Shown: piece by piece, positions 8,897 through 17,016 of the stretch
How positions within the stretch are numbered: the first letter of the stretch is position 1
How the letters are laid out: the number at the start of each line of letters is the position of its first letter
Origin: Agrilactobacillus fermenti
GTDB taxonomy: Bacteria; Bacillota; Bacilli; Lactobacillales; Lactobacillaceae
DNA length: 64,000 nt
Direction: 5' to 3'
NCBI RefSeq assembly: GCF_021030645.1
Contig: NZ_JACGCJ010000014.1
Span: 1-64,000 of the forward strand
Program-made: the position numbers and the translations under genes
Notes under the pieces: model-generated
The model's database searches: none
Told to the model about the DNA's origin: nothing
What the model saw: the letters and a program-made list of their open reading frames with translations, nothing else

Positions 8897-9432
8897 CCTC
8901 AACTGATACTACCAGCAGTTCTAGCCAAAAAAGTATCGTATCTGGGACACAATTTACTTTAAATGATTTTAATAGTATTACCTTGGGTGATTTTTCTAAA
9001 ATGGGGACTGGCGGCGTCACTTTGAATGATCTAACTGCAAAGTACGGTAAACCAGATAATACAAGCTCAGTCAAACAAAACGATCAGAACACAACCATCG
9101 CTACTTGGAATCGGATGGCAAATCAAGCTAACGCAACTGTTTCAGTGGGTTTTGTTCAAAATAAGGCCTTCAGCAAAAGTTTGAATGATTATCAGGTAGA
9201 GCGAAAAGATCCAATTACAATTGCTCAATTTAATCAGTTACAGACTGGCGCTGATGCTGATGCAGCTTTAAATACATTAGGATTGCCAAATCAAGTCAAT
9301 ATGATCACGATCTCTGGCTCCACTCAGGCAACGTACACCTATGACAAGGCTATGAAACCAACCAATGCTAAAATTGTGCTGACCTTTATGAATAATAAAT
9401 TACAAGGTAAAACACAACACGGCTTGGATTAG
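8866..9432 (+). CDS. Displaced extracellular C-terminal domain of the split membrane protein
   Basis: This frame opens inside the A10 run and continues the Ser/Thr-rich linker (SRLASTDTTSSSQKS), followed by a globular region of about 165 residues. The region contains two similar halves, each with an N-terminal helix and a G-KP or G-LP turn (VTLNDLTAKYGKPDN; DAALNTLGLPNQ), as in DUF3862/BLIP-like surface domains. The only in-frame candidate starts (TTG 8983, ATG 9001) lack a Shine-Dalgarno sequence, so it is unlikely to be translated alone. It is either the -1/+1 product of slippage on the A-run, a disrupted gene, or an indel error. Confidence 0.6.
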   Translation, partial: KKNSRAHSRLASTDTTSSSSQKSIVSGTQFTLNDFNSITLGDFSKMGTGGVTLNDLTAKYGKPDNTSSVKQNDQNTTIATWNRMANQANATVSVGFVQNKAFSKSLNDYQVERKDPITIAQFNQLQTGADADAALNTLGLPNQVNMITISGSTQATYTYDKAMKPTNAKIVLTFMNNKLQGKTQHGLD

Positions 9433-9483
9433 CCTGACCAGTTCATGGCAACCCCAACTTTTAAAATGCATTTGCTCGTAAAA

Positions 9484-9523
9484 AGTGGCTGAAAACAAGA
9501 CAATCGTTTTGTTTTCAGCCACT
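9484..9523 (+). terminator. Hairpin after the split surface-protein gene
   Basis: AGTGGCTGAAAACAA and TTGTTTTCAGCCACT are perfect 15-base arms with a 10-base loop. The following T-run is weak (ACTTGTTTG), but a position just after the stop codon fits a terminator. Confidence 0.65.
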
Positions 9524-9575
9524 ACTTGTTTGTAAGCAATTTAAGTCTAAACATATTCCAAAAGGAGTTTTGATA

Positions 9576-10205
9576 TTGAAACAAAAGCCAACTAAGCTTC
9601 CCTTTTATTTGAATATCTGGTTTTATTTAACTATCCTATTGGCTTTGAGTAATGTTATTATTTTTATGACTATTTCAGCTACCAACAATCACCACGCTGA
9701 ACAACAGATACAACTCAAAAAATTGCAAGCACAAAATAAACAATTGCAACATGAAAATAAGAATTATCGGCTACTCAATAAAACGTTAACCAACGTGCAG
9801 CAAAAAACAGACGCCGTTACCAAAAACTCGAAAGCAGCCGCAAAAACACCCATAAAACCGGCTAGTTTTGGACAGACCCAAACATATGCTGATAACATCA
9901 AAGTCACGGTCAATACATTACAATTTAGTGATGAGACACCCGACCAAAATATTTCGGATACTCAACTGATCAAGATTCAATTTCAAATTGAAAATGGCAG
10001 TCATGAAGAGCTGCATGCCAGTGGTGTTGACTTTGCCATGTATGATGGCAAGCGGCAAAAGGCCACTGAAGATACCAAAGATTTTTATGCGGAAGTTATT
10101 GCCCCACAGATGACTTCTTCGGGAACCTTATATTTCCACGCTAAAAATGCCGGCCCCTATACGATCCAGTACAACGGGAAAAGTTGGCAAACGGCACAGC
10201 CTTAA
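9576..10205 (+). CDS. Membrane-anchored DUF4352-like extracellular protein
   Basis: About 209 residues: a short basic N terminus, one transmembrane helix (about residues 10-32), a Gln/Leu/Lys coiled coil (IQLKKLQAQNKQLQHENK), an Ala/Lys/Thr linker, and a C-terminal beta-domain. The latter (VKVTVNTLQF, LIKIQFQIENGSHEE, PYTIQYNGKSW) resembles DUF4352-type immunoglobulin-like domains found in lactobacillar surface proteins. A TTG at 9570 is only 2 bases from AAAGGAG; the TTG at 9576 has ideal spacing. There is no lipobox cysteine. Function unknown; the domain is probably exposed at the wall. Confidence 0.7.
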   Translation: MKQKPTKLPFYLNIWFYLTILLALSNVIIFMTISATNNHHAEQQIQLKKLQAQNKQLQHENKNYRLLNKTLTNVQQKTDAVTKNSKAAAKTPIKPASFGQTQTYADNIKVTVNTLQFSDETPDQNISDTQLIKIQFQIENGSHEELHASGVDFAMYDGKRQKATEDTKDFYAEVIAPQMTSSGTLYFHAKNAGPYTIQYNGKSWQTAQP

Positions 10206-10230
10206 ACTAATTTAGAAAGTTGTTGGTATC

Positions 10231-10560
10231 ATGATGCAAAAGAAAAGAGACCAGCGTGCCCTCAAACGTGTTTGGCAGCATAGTCTCCTTAATAATCCTG
10301 AAAATTCATTTATCAAACAGTGGTGGTTCTGGGTCCTAGTAGCTTTAGTCATTGGCACCATTATTTCCACTGGCCAAACACCATATGATTACGCCGGTCT
10401 AACCAGTATGTTTGTTGGCTTTTTCGGTCTAATCACTCTAATTAACGGTCTCATCCGCTGGCTTCGTCATAAAAAAATTGGGGTGGTTTTACCGATACTA
10501 TTTGGTCTTTGTTGTGTCATTAGCTTAGTGGCTGGAATTTTAGCCAAACATTTTTATTAA
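10231..10560 (+). CDS. Small membrane protein (three helices)
   Basis: A 109-residue basic-then-hydrophobic protein. Residues 1-28 are charged, then three hydrophobic segments begin with KQWWFWVLVALVIGTI, YAGLTSMFVGFFGLITLING and GVVLPILFGLCCVISLVAG. It follows the DUF4352-like gene by 25 bp and shares the WWFW helix start with the protein at 8066, suggesting a related or co-evolving group. Two ATG codons in tandem could start it; neither has a strong ribosome site. No family recognised. Confidence 0.6.
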   Translation: MMQKKRDQRALKRVWQHSLLNNPENSFIKQWWFWVLVALVIGTIISTGQTPYDYAGLTSMFVGFFGLITLINGLIRWLRHKKIGVVLPILFGLCCVISLVAGILAKHFY

Positions 10561-10575
10561 TTTCCCAGGAAATAA

Positions 10576-11196
10576 TTATTTTAAATCTTGGTCAGCTAAG
10601 TAAGCGGCTTTTTGTTGCTGCCAATAATCTTGATCAGCCTGAGTGATTGGCCGCAGTACTTTGCAAGGATTTCCAACAGCAACCACATTGTCAGGAATAT
10701 CTTTGACCACAATTGAACCTGACCCAATGACTACATTACTGCCAATGGTTACCCCAGGATTAACGACGGTATTCCCACCAATCCAAACATTATCCCCAAT
10801 TGTAATTGGGTAGCCATATTCCAGCTCCTCATTACGAATAGCCGCATCGATTGGATGCCCCGCCGTATAGAGGCCAACTCGTGGGGCTAAATAGACATTA
10901 GCGCCGATCGTGATTGGTGCAGTATCAATAAAAATACAGTCATAATTCGCATAGAAATGATTGCCAATTGTTGTGTGAGCCCCATAATCAATATGAAAAG
11001 GCTGTTCAATGTATATTTGATCTCCTGTTTGCCCAAATAATTCTTTTAATAATTCCTGGCGATAGGCCATTTGTTCTTCAGTAGTCTGATTGAATAAGCG
11101 CGTTAATTTGCGCGCGCGAGCATTCACTTTACGGATCTCTGGATCAGCTGCTTTATACAATTGCCCGGATAACATTCGTTCTTTTTGACTTGGCAT
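10576..11196 (-). CDS. Sugar O-acetyltransferase (maltose/galactoside acetyltransferase type)
   Basis: A 206-residue left-handed beta-helix acetyltransferase of the LacA/Maa/NodL group. The N-terminal KERMLSGQLYKAADPEI is the maltose-acetyltransferase cap. Hexapeptide repeats run from about residue 75 (IDYGAHTTIGNHFYANYDCI) to 185 (IGSNVVIGSGSIVVKDIPDN). LYTAGHPID holds the catalytic His. It transfers acetyl from acetyl-CoA to a sugar hydroxyl. The frame extends upstream, but GAGGTGGCGGC directly before the ATG at 11196 and the family alignment fix the start. A single gene facing the small membrane protein. Confidence 0.88.
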   Translation of the reverse strand: MPSQKERMLSGQLYKAADPEIRKVNARARKLTRLFNQTTEEQMAYRQELLKELFGQTGDQIYIEQPFHIDYGAHTTIGNHFYANYDCIFIDTAPITIGANVYLAPRVGLYTAGHPIDAAIRNEELEYGYPITIGDNVWIGGNTVVNPGVTIGSNVVIGSGSIVVKDIPDNVVAVGNPCKVLRPITQADQDYWQQQKAAYLADQDLK

Positions 11197-11349
11197 GCCG
11201 CCACCTCTTCCATTTTTAATCACTGATGCCCATGCTACCGAATCAGACGTTAAAGTGCAAATTTTGACTGACCACAATCAGAAACCTTGCAAAAAAAGTC
11301 TCATTTCTGAATAATCATAAGTAAAGGTCTAAGCAATGAGGTGCCTATT

Positions 11350-11634
11350 ATGAGTTTATTCAATAACAATCGACAAATTCACAAGATTCTGGAAGAACGT
11401 GGTCTCTCACATTGTTCCAAAAATGTCGCGTACCAAGCGGAGGCCATTTTAAGTGAACTAGATCGTAAAAATCTGCTCCGCGAAAGCAAACGCCTGAACC
11501 TTGAAGATCGCGCAGATGAAGAGATCATTGCCTATCTGCGCGCATTAGTTGAACAAAATTGGATCTTGGTCCAACAAAATAATGAGATCTTAAATCATCT
11601 CAAGCAAACCACTGCTAACGAGTCTGCATCTTAG
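11350..11634 (+). CDS. Hypothetical helical protein
   Basis: A 94-residue charged, mostly helical protein with no membrane segment. Features visible are ILEERGLSHCSKNVAYQAEAIL, LDRKNLLRESKRLNLEDRADE and a C-terminal leucine/asparagine helix. GAGG lies 8-9 bases before the ATG at 11350; an upstream GTG (11341) overlaps the ribosome site. No family recognised. It is divergent from the acetyltransferase gene and convergent with the GNAT gene, so it is probably monocistronic. Confidence 0.6.
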   Translation: MSLFNNNRQIHKILEERGLSHCSKNVAYQAEAILSELDRKNLLRESKRLNLEDRADEEIIAYLRALVEQNWILVQQNNEILNHLKQTTANESAS

Positions 11635-11643
11635 GGCTCGTTT

Positions 11644-12126
11644 TTAAATTGCCTTGCTAAAAAAGACATCCATGGCATTATGCTCTAGTGTTTTGGGATC
11701 TGGTTTGATTGGCTGAAAGCCCATTTTTCGATAGAGATGAATTGCAGCCTTCAAGGTATGATGTGTTTCTAAATAAACCCGTTGGTAACCAGCCGCTTTC
11801 GCAAAACGCAAGGCTTGCTGCACAAGTTGATAACTGAGGCCAGCACCACGGTTCTGAGGCTGAATATATAATTTCTGTAATTCGGCGATACCGTTAGCTT
11901 CGTCAAATTCACCAATCCCAACACCACCAATAACCTGGGCCGTTGCATCGACGGCTACAAAGTACGCACGCTTGACAGTAGCTTGATAATACTGGCTCAG
12001 GTGCATTAACTCTGGGTCGAAGTAAGCTGTCCCTGGCTTGGCTAAGCCCACAGCAGCTAAACTCTGGCGAATGATTTGCGCCATAACCTGATCATCTTTA
12101 GGTTCTAATAAACGAATATTGGTCAT
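11644..12126 (-). CDS. GNAT family N-acetyltransferase
   Basis: A 160-residue acetyl-CoA-dependent N-acetyltransferase. Motif A (LQKLYIQPQNRGAGLSYQLV) includes the Q/R-x-x-G-x-G/A acetyl-CoA loop, and motif B (YLETHHTLKAAIHLYRKMGF) the Tyr-x-x-x-GF end. Size and layout match cytosolic YjgM/PhnO-like GNATs with small-molecule or protein substrates. AGGAGGTAATCGCG precedes the ATG. The substrate is unknown. Confidence 0.85.
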   Translation of the reverse strand: MTNIRLLEPKDDQVMAQIIRQSLAAVGLAKPGTAYFDPELMHLSQYYQATVKRAYFVAVDATAQVIGGVGIGEFDEANGIAELQKLYIQPQNRGAGLSYQLVQQALRFAKAAGYQRVYLETHHTLKAAIHLYRKMGFQPIKPDPKTLEHNAMDVFFSKAI

Positions 12127-12226
12127 CGCGATTACCTCCTGTGATTTACTACGGAATCATTTGTTCTTTTGATAAGGGTACACTAAAATAAGAGCAGTGA
12201 GTTTTTTATTTTTTGGGGGCAATCAG

Positions 12227-12757
12227 ATGAATAGTCGCACAGCACGACATCGTAGTGAAAATAAACGGTTGAACTCGACCAATGAACGGTCAAAAAACCG
12301 CCGGGAAAATTTTCACGGCAGTTCCAACTCAGCACGGTCTAATTTAATTATTGGTATTATCTTGCTTGTCATGGGTATTTGGATCTTTATTGCCGCTCTA
12401 CCAATTCATTTTAGCGCGCTTTTTACCGGTGGCGATATTAGCAGTATTTCTGGTCTGCTAACAGCTTTAGCTTTTGGCGTTATTGGCGGCTTGTTAATTT
12501 GGCAACGTCAACAGATCAATCAACTGCGGACCAATTTATTTTTAATTGTTTTGGGCGTCATCTTTATTTTAGACTTCTTAACTCTCGGTATCTTTTCTGA
12601 CCTCAAATACTATGCTTGGTTCGGCCTATTGTTAGGTCTTTGGCATTATATTACCACAGCCCGTTCGACCAGCACTCGTCCACTAATCCAGGCACCTTGG
12701 TTTTGGATTTCAATCTTTATCATGCTCAGTGGTATTTTGATCACCGTTTTGGTTTAG
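12227..12757 (+). CDS. Four- to five-helix membrane protein with basic N terminus
   Basis: About 176 residues. Residues 1-38 are rich in Arg, Ser and Asn; five hydrophobic segments follow, the first being LIIGIILLVMGIWIFIAAL and the last FWISIFIMLSGILITVLV. Start chosen at the ATG after GGGGGCAATCAG; the frame is open from 12197. The last 48 bp overlap the 3' end of the convergent GNAT gene, so transcripts collide. Function unknown. Confidence 0.65.
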   Translation: MNSRTARHRSENKRLNSTNERSKNRRENFHGSSNSARSNLIIGIILLVMGIWIFIAALPIHFSALFTGGDISSISGLLTALAFGVIGGLLIWQRQQINQLRTNLFLIVLGVIFILDFLTLGIFSDLKYYAWFGLLLGLWHYITTARSTSTRPLIQAPWFWISIFIMLSGILITVLV

Positions 12758-13252
12758 TGCCAAGTCTAAAACAAGATTATACCAAGTTTCTCCGGCATGC
12801 TGGGACATTGAAATGCCTTCATTGCGGTAACCATTTTGTTCATAAAAGGGAATCAGCCTTTGCAAACAAGTCAACGTCACGCCACGCCGCTGTTGTTGCT
12901 GACCTAATTTTGCCAGTGCCGTCAATAGCTGACTACCAATACCCTGCCGTTGATAGTCGGGAGCCACAGCTAAACTTAACACGCCAATATACCCACCTAT
13001 TTTAGGATTTGGCTGGATTGCTGAAAATAACGTATCGGTCAAATAACGTGCAGCAATAACTGGACCAACCACATAACCCAGTGGCTGGTCTTTTTCATTA
13101 ACGGCCACCACAAACGTATCTGGAATTGTGAGCAACCGTTGTTTCATCGCTATTGCCGTAGCCGCTTCAGCTGGCGTGAACCCGGACTGTTCAATCGTCA
13201 TAATTTGAGGCAAATCGATTAACTTAGGATGGCGAAAGCTAAGTTGTGTCAT
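12710..13252 (-). CDS. GNAT family N-acetyltransferase
   Basis: A 180-residue acetyltransferase with the strong acetyl-CoA motif VLSLAVAPDYQRQGIGSQLL and FYEQNGY near the end; IEQSGFTPAEAATA resembles the arylalkylamine-type N terminus. An upstream ATG (13285) exists, but AAAGGAG lies before the ATG at 13252. This start falls downstream of the LD-carboxypeptidase stop at 13272, so the two genes are probably co-transcribed. The 3' end overlaps the convergent membrane-protein gene by 48 bp. Substrate unknown. Confidence 0.85.
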   Translation of the reverse strand: MTQLSFRHPKLIDLPQIMTIEQSGFTPAEAATAIAMKQRLLTIPDTFVVAVNEKDQPLGYVVGPVIAARYLTDTLFSAIQPNPKIGGYIGVLSLAVAPDYQRQGIGSQLLTALAKLGQQQQRRGVTLTCLQRLIPFYEQNGYRNEGISMSQHAGETWYNLVLDLALNQNGDQNTTEHDKD

Positions 13253-13271
13253 TAAAATCGTCTCCTTTAAG

Positions 13272-14353
13272 TCAGGCGTTGGCAAAAAAAGGTTCCATAA
13301 TGGTTAACGTTTTTTGGTCGCAATCCATTTGCAGCAAAGCCCCATATGGCAATGCGGTCCGTGGGTAGCCATGTCCAAAATTGACATTGTAAAAAATCGG
13401 CATTTGGTAAGGCGCTGTAACTGTAAGCAAAATCTGCTTATAAGCTTCATAAAAGATTTCATTTTGCGGCTTGCCCACGATGATGCCCCGAATTGCTGCA
13501 AAAACACCTTGATCGGCTAATTTTTCAAGCATTTTTTGATAAAGCCTTGGTTGGGGATGGGTTTCACTGGTCTCAATGAATAAAATTTTATCTTGCCAAG
13601 TTGCCGTATTGGGAAAAAGCTGATACTTGGCACAAACTTGAGCTTCATCTGGATACCTCGTAGTGGTCAAAATATCGTAAAAACTATCCAAACAGCCGCC
13701 CAATAAGCGTCCAGTGGTGATTCCTGACCCCCGTAAAACCTCATAACCACGCTGCTCTTGATGCTGTGGCCGCGGTGTCCCTATTGCCTGTCTAGAAAAA
13801 TCCGTCCGTTCTTCATACCAGATAGTGCTGGATTCAATTACTGTTCGGGCTGGATTTTGTTTGTAATGCTGTAAAGTTTGCCACGTATATGGTAACGGCT
13901 GTGACGCTAGCTCCGCCAAATCATTTAAAAAATTAGGTCCGTAAAATGTTTGCAGACCTAATTGATAAAACATGAGATGGTTAATCGTTGTGTCTGAAAA
14001 TCCAGAGAATAACTTGGGATCATGCCTAACAGCCAGCTTAAATTGTTGGTCTGTCAGTAAATAAGGCAACGTGCGGTAAGTATCATCGCCACCAATGGCC
14101 GCAAAAATGCCACGAATCTTCGGCTCATAAAAAGCCATTTTCAAATCCGCCGCTCGAGCCTCAGGGTGTTGCGCTAAATAGTCGACCCTTTTAAAGCATG
14201 GGGCATAAAAACAGGCTTCAAGCCCAGTGCTTCCAAACGCTGAATGCCCAGTTGCCGTTGATGTCTAGTCGCCGTTTCGCCTAAAATACCGCGAGATAAA
14301 CTCACAATTGCGACTTGATCACCAGGTTGTAATGGTGCTGGTTTTTGTTGCAT
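13272..14353 (-). pseudogene. LD-carboxypeptidase (S66 family), frameshifted
   Basis: Serine peptidase family S66 (LdcA/MccF), which trims muropeptides or cleaves microcin-like substrates. The start is the ATG at 14353 after GAGGTGTCTT (MQQKPAPLQPGDQVAIVSL). The frame ends prematurely with a TAG after ...HALKGSTI. One extra G at the GGG run (minus strand of 14186-14188) would restore GVDYLAQHPEARAADLK and join the long frame of 290 residues. The downstream part keeps the S66 nucleophile region (GFSDTT), the Glu region (LFIETSETH) and His (NFGHGYP). It is either a recent pseudogene or a single-base error. An intact paralogue is at 48599-49564. Confidence 0.8.
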
Positions 14354-14379
14354 AAGACACCTCTTCAGTATCGTTACCG

Positions 14380-15225
14380 CTAGCCTTGTGTCGCATTATG
14401 GGTTTTGCTTGGCGCTGCATCAGGCATCTGATTCAGTACCTTCATATCTTCCGCACTGATTTCAAAATCCAATTGGGCATTATTTTCAGTGTGGGCGCGA
14501 TGTGTGGCTTTCGGTAACGGTAATACGTCATTTTGAATACAAAATTGGATGGCTAATTGGGCAACACTGGCATGATAATGATCGGCGACTGCTTGAACTT
14601 CAGGATTGTGCAGCAGGCCGCCAGTCGCTAATGGCGAATAAGCTTCTACTAAAATATCATTTTGCTTTGCAAAAGTGGTGATTTTCGGCTCTGTAAAGCC
14701 AATATAATACTGAATCTGATCTACCATTGGTTTGATTTTAGCCGTGGCAAAAACATTGTCTAAATCATGAACATTAAAATTAGAAACGCCGATGGCTTTA
14801 GCCCGACCGGAATTGTAAATTGTTTCCATAGCCCGCCAAGCTTCTCGATTCCCCTTATCATGATTCGAACCAATATTGTCCCATGGCCATGGTGCATGGA
14901 TCAAATAAAGATCTAAATAATCTAGATTCAAATTATGCAGTGTGGTCTCAAAATCAGCCAGTGCCCCTTCGTAAGTTTTTGTTTGTGCCGGCAATTTAGA
15001 TGTGACAAATAAATCTTCGCGTTGAATGCCTGATTCATTGATTGCTTGACCAACTTCTTTTTCGTTGCCATAGACCAAAGCAGTATCAATATGGCGATAA
15101 CCTAAATCCAGAGCATCGGCAACAGCTTGCTTAGCTTCATTGGCTGGTATCTGCCAAGTTCCAAAACCAATCTTAGGAATCTTGTGACCATTGCTTAACG
15201 TAAATGTATCCGTTAATTTTGTCAT
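14380..15225 (-). CDS. Aldo/keto reductase (2,5-diketo-D-gluconate reductase type)
   Basis: A 281-residue NADPH-dependent reductase of the aldo/keto reductase superfamily. The tetrad is Asp47 and Tyr52 (HIDTALVYGNE), Lys77 (VTSKLPA) and His110 (LYLIHAPWPW); AIGVSNF follows. The N terminus LSNGHKIPKIGFGTWQIP is typical of the AKR5-like bacterial group. AAGGAGTGAGTT precedes the ATG. It lies 27 bp upstream of the LD-carboxypeptidase start in the same direction, so it may head a three-gene transcript. Substrate unknown. Confidence 0.9.
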   Translation of the reverse strand: MTKLTDTFTLSNGHKIPKIGFGTWQIPANEAKQAVADALDLGYRHIDTALVYGNEKEVGQAINESGIQREDLFVTSKLPAQTKTYEGALADFETTLHNLNLDYLDLYLIHAPWPWDNIGSNHDKGNREAWRAMETIYNSGRAKAIGVSNFNVHDLDNVFATAKIKPMVDQIQYYIGFTEPKITTFAKQNDILVEAYSPLATGGLLHNPEVQAVADHYHASVAQLAIQFCIQNDVLPLPKATHRAHTENNAQLDFEISAEDMKVLNQMPDAAPSKTHNATQG

Positions 15226-15406
15226 AAACTCACTCCTTAAATAATTTCTTTCATAATTAATATACCATTAAATTTATACCGGTAAATACATTACCTAACA
15301 TCTATATATCTGTTAATGACTTCGCTTTCATTAAGTAATATGATTAGAACAGCTTGTAAAATTTTCGTGAAGTAGGTGTGTTCCCATCCAAGTCTTTTAT
15401 ACTGTC

Positions 15407-16282
15407 ATGTTGCCAGTTTTATTAATTTTTATCAGTGGCTTCATCTTTCAACGTGTTTTTATGCTCGACATTAAGCCCATCTCCACAATGGCTATGTATC
15501 TTTTACTGCCTTTTTTAGTGTTTAAAACTTTTTACCAGCAGCCGATCAATCAGAGCTTTTTTTATATCGTCGTCACATCAATCATCATCATGGCGCTCTT
15601 GATCGTCATTGGTCTAATAATTGCTAAGCTGTTGCATTATAATAAGAAAAAAACGAATGCCTTTCTGCTGGCGACCGTTTTCGCAAATAATGGTAATTAT
15701 GGTGTTCCCGTAGCTTTGTTTGCTTTTGGTCAAAAAGGCCTTGCTTATGCCATGCCGCTGATGATCTTCTATACTATTCTTATGGGTGTCGTCGGTATCT
15801 ACATTGCTGCCAGTGGCACCAGCGGTGTGAAAACTGCTTTTATCTCAGTACTCAAACAGCCGATGAATTATGCTATTATTCCTGGTATTATTTTCCAGCA
15901 AATGAGCCTTACCATGCCATCTAATTTGATGAAGACCGTGAATATGATCAGTCAAACAGCCATTCCCGTGATCATGCTGGTCTTAGGCATGCAATTAGCT
16001 AACGTGATGGGTAAGCATATTGATTGGCGCAGCGTCGGTATCGTTTCAATCGTGCGCTTAATTATTTCCCCTGTCATTGCTTACCTGATCTGTATCCCCT
16101 TTCATTTAAGCCCGTTACTGCAAAACATCATTGTGGTTATGGCGGCGATGCCCAGTGCTGCCAATACGACGATTTACGCGATTCAATATAATACGGAACC
16201 GGAATTCGTCTCCAGCGCCACACTGATCACAACGATCGTTAGTATTCCCACATTGACTCTATTGCTGAACTTTGTGAGTTGA
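15407..16282 (+). CDS. AEC family transporter (auxin efflux carrier/malate permease type)
   Basis: About 291-298 residues with ten hydrophobic helices in two halves of five, as in the AEC family. FVFANNGNYGVPVALFAFG and MPSAANTTIYAIQYN are the two conserved Asn-containing breaks. In lactic acid bacteria such proteins carry malate or other organic acids, but the substrate cannot be fixed. The first standard start (ATG 15407) has no ribosome site. The frame continues upstream as IQVFYTV, and an ATC at 15386 lies 9 bases after AGTAGG, giving an N terminus of more usual length, so a non-standard or mutated start codon is likely. Confidence 0.82.
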   Translation: MLPVLLIFISGFIFQRVFMLDIKPISTMAMYLLLPFLVFKTFYQQPINQSFFYIVVTSIIIMALLIVIGLIIAKLLHYNKKKTNAFLLATVFANNGNYGVPVALFAFGQKGLAYAMPLMIFYTILMGVVGIYIAASGTSGVKTAFISVLKQPMNYAIIPGIIFQQMSLTMPSNLMKTVNMISQTAIPVIMLVLGMQLANVMGKHIDWRSVGIVSIVRLIISPVIAYLICIPFHLSPLLQNIIVVMAAMPSAANTTIYAIQYNTEPEFVSSATLITTIVSIPTLTLLLNFVS

Positions 16283-16408
16283 TTCTGACTCAAACTCCCA
16301 AAAATTTTTTCATGAAAATGCTAGCAGTATTCAAAAGCAGTAGCTAAAAAATGATAAACATGGTAAAAATATTAAGTAGCTATTCTAATATTGAAAGAGG
16401 TCGGATTA

Positions 16409-16621
16409 TTGGCAACCACTGAAGCGCAAAAACGAGCTACCCAACGTTACCGCGAACGCAATCGCGAAAAGACTAAGATACAATCAGCCTATTCTTCAGC
16501 TAAGACATACATTAATAAGTACACCAAAAATGAAGCACAACTAGATGAACTTCAGGAATTGATCAAAAAACGGCGCGAAGAACTGCAAGAACAAGTTGGC
16601 GACAATTCAAGTACAGACTAG
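16409..16621 (+). CDS. Small basic helical protein, paralogue 1
   Basis: A 70-residue highly charged protein (MATTEAQKRATQRYRERN), then YSSAKTYINKY and LDELQELIKKRREEL. GAAAGAGG lies at good distance before the TTG at 16409. It shares its first ten residues and the SxxKTxI...LxELxxLI pattern with the next gene, so the pair is a tandem duplication. The R/K-rich start and short predicted strand/helix arrangement recall small DNA-binding (ribbon-helix-helix-like) proteins, but I do not recognise the family. Confidence 0.6.
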   Translation: MATTEAQKRATQRYRERNREKTKIQSAYSSAKTYINKYTKNEAQLDELQELIKKRREELQEQVGDNSSTD

Positions 16622-16735
16622 TGTAAACTTTGGTTTAACTGTTTTTATAGCTGTCATTCTTGTTAATTTTTGACAGCCACGAATATTTATATCTGCAATC
16701 ATTTTACAAAAAATAAAACCAGGATGGTAACTTGA

Positions 16736-16924
16736 ATGGCAACCACAGAAGCACAAAAAAGGGCAAAGAAAAAATGGAACGAAAAAAATAAAGCAAAAGC
16801 GAAATTATATACATATCGATCGACGACCAAGACATTTATTGAAACACTCGCTGATTTAAATGATTTGCAAGAGTTGAAGCAATTAATTGCACAACGTGAA
16901 GCTAATTTGAAGGCTTCAAATTAG
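16736..16924 (+). CDS. Small basic helical protein, paralogue 2
   Basis: A 62-residue protein (MATTEAQKRAKKKWNEKN) with STTKTFIETLADLNDLQELK. AGGATGGT lies upstream of the ATG. It is 114 bp after paralogue 1; a GCTGTCA/TGACAGC hairpin (16650-16677) lies between them, which may separate the transcripts. An intrinsic terminator follows. Function unknown. Confidence 0.6.
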   Translation: MATTEAQKRAKKKWNEKNKAKAKLYTYRSTTKTFIETLADLNDLQELKQLIAQREANLKASN

Positions 16925-16952
16925 AAAAATCAGGTGGCATCGTAAGTAAATA

Positions 16953-16993
16953 AAAACGAGTAATTGCACTTTTCAGTCGATTACCCGTTTTTT
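16953..16993. terminator. Bidirectional terminator
   Basis: AAAAACGAGTAAT pairs with ATTACCCGTTTTTT around an 18-base loop, between the small-protein pair and the convergent PTS operon end. Confidence 0.7.
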
Positions 16994-17016
16994 ATTTTAT
17001 AATTTTTTGTGGAGAA

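Noticed and set aside
9548..9567. Resemblance of AAACATATTCCAAAAGGAG to the start of the 118-bp repeat
   Set aside because: Only about 15 bases match and no right end follows; the match coincides with a ribosome binding site.
12616..13005. 129-codon plus-strand ORF
   Set aside because: Lies across the end of the membrane-protein gene and antisense to a clear GNAT gene; composition does not look like a protein family.
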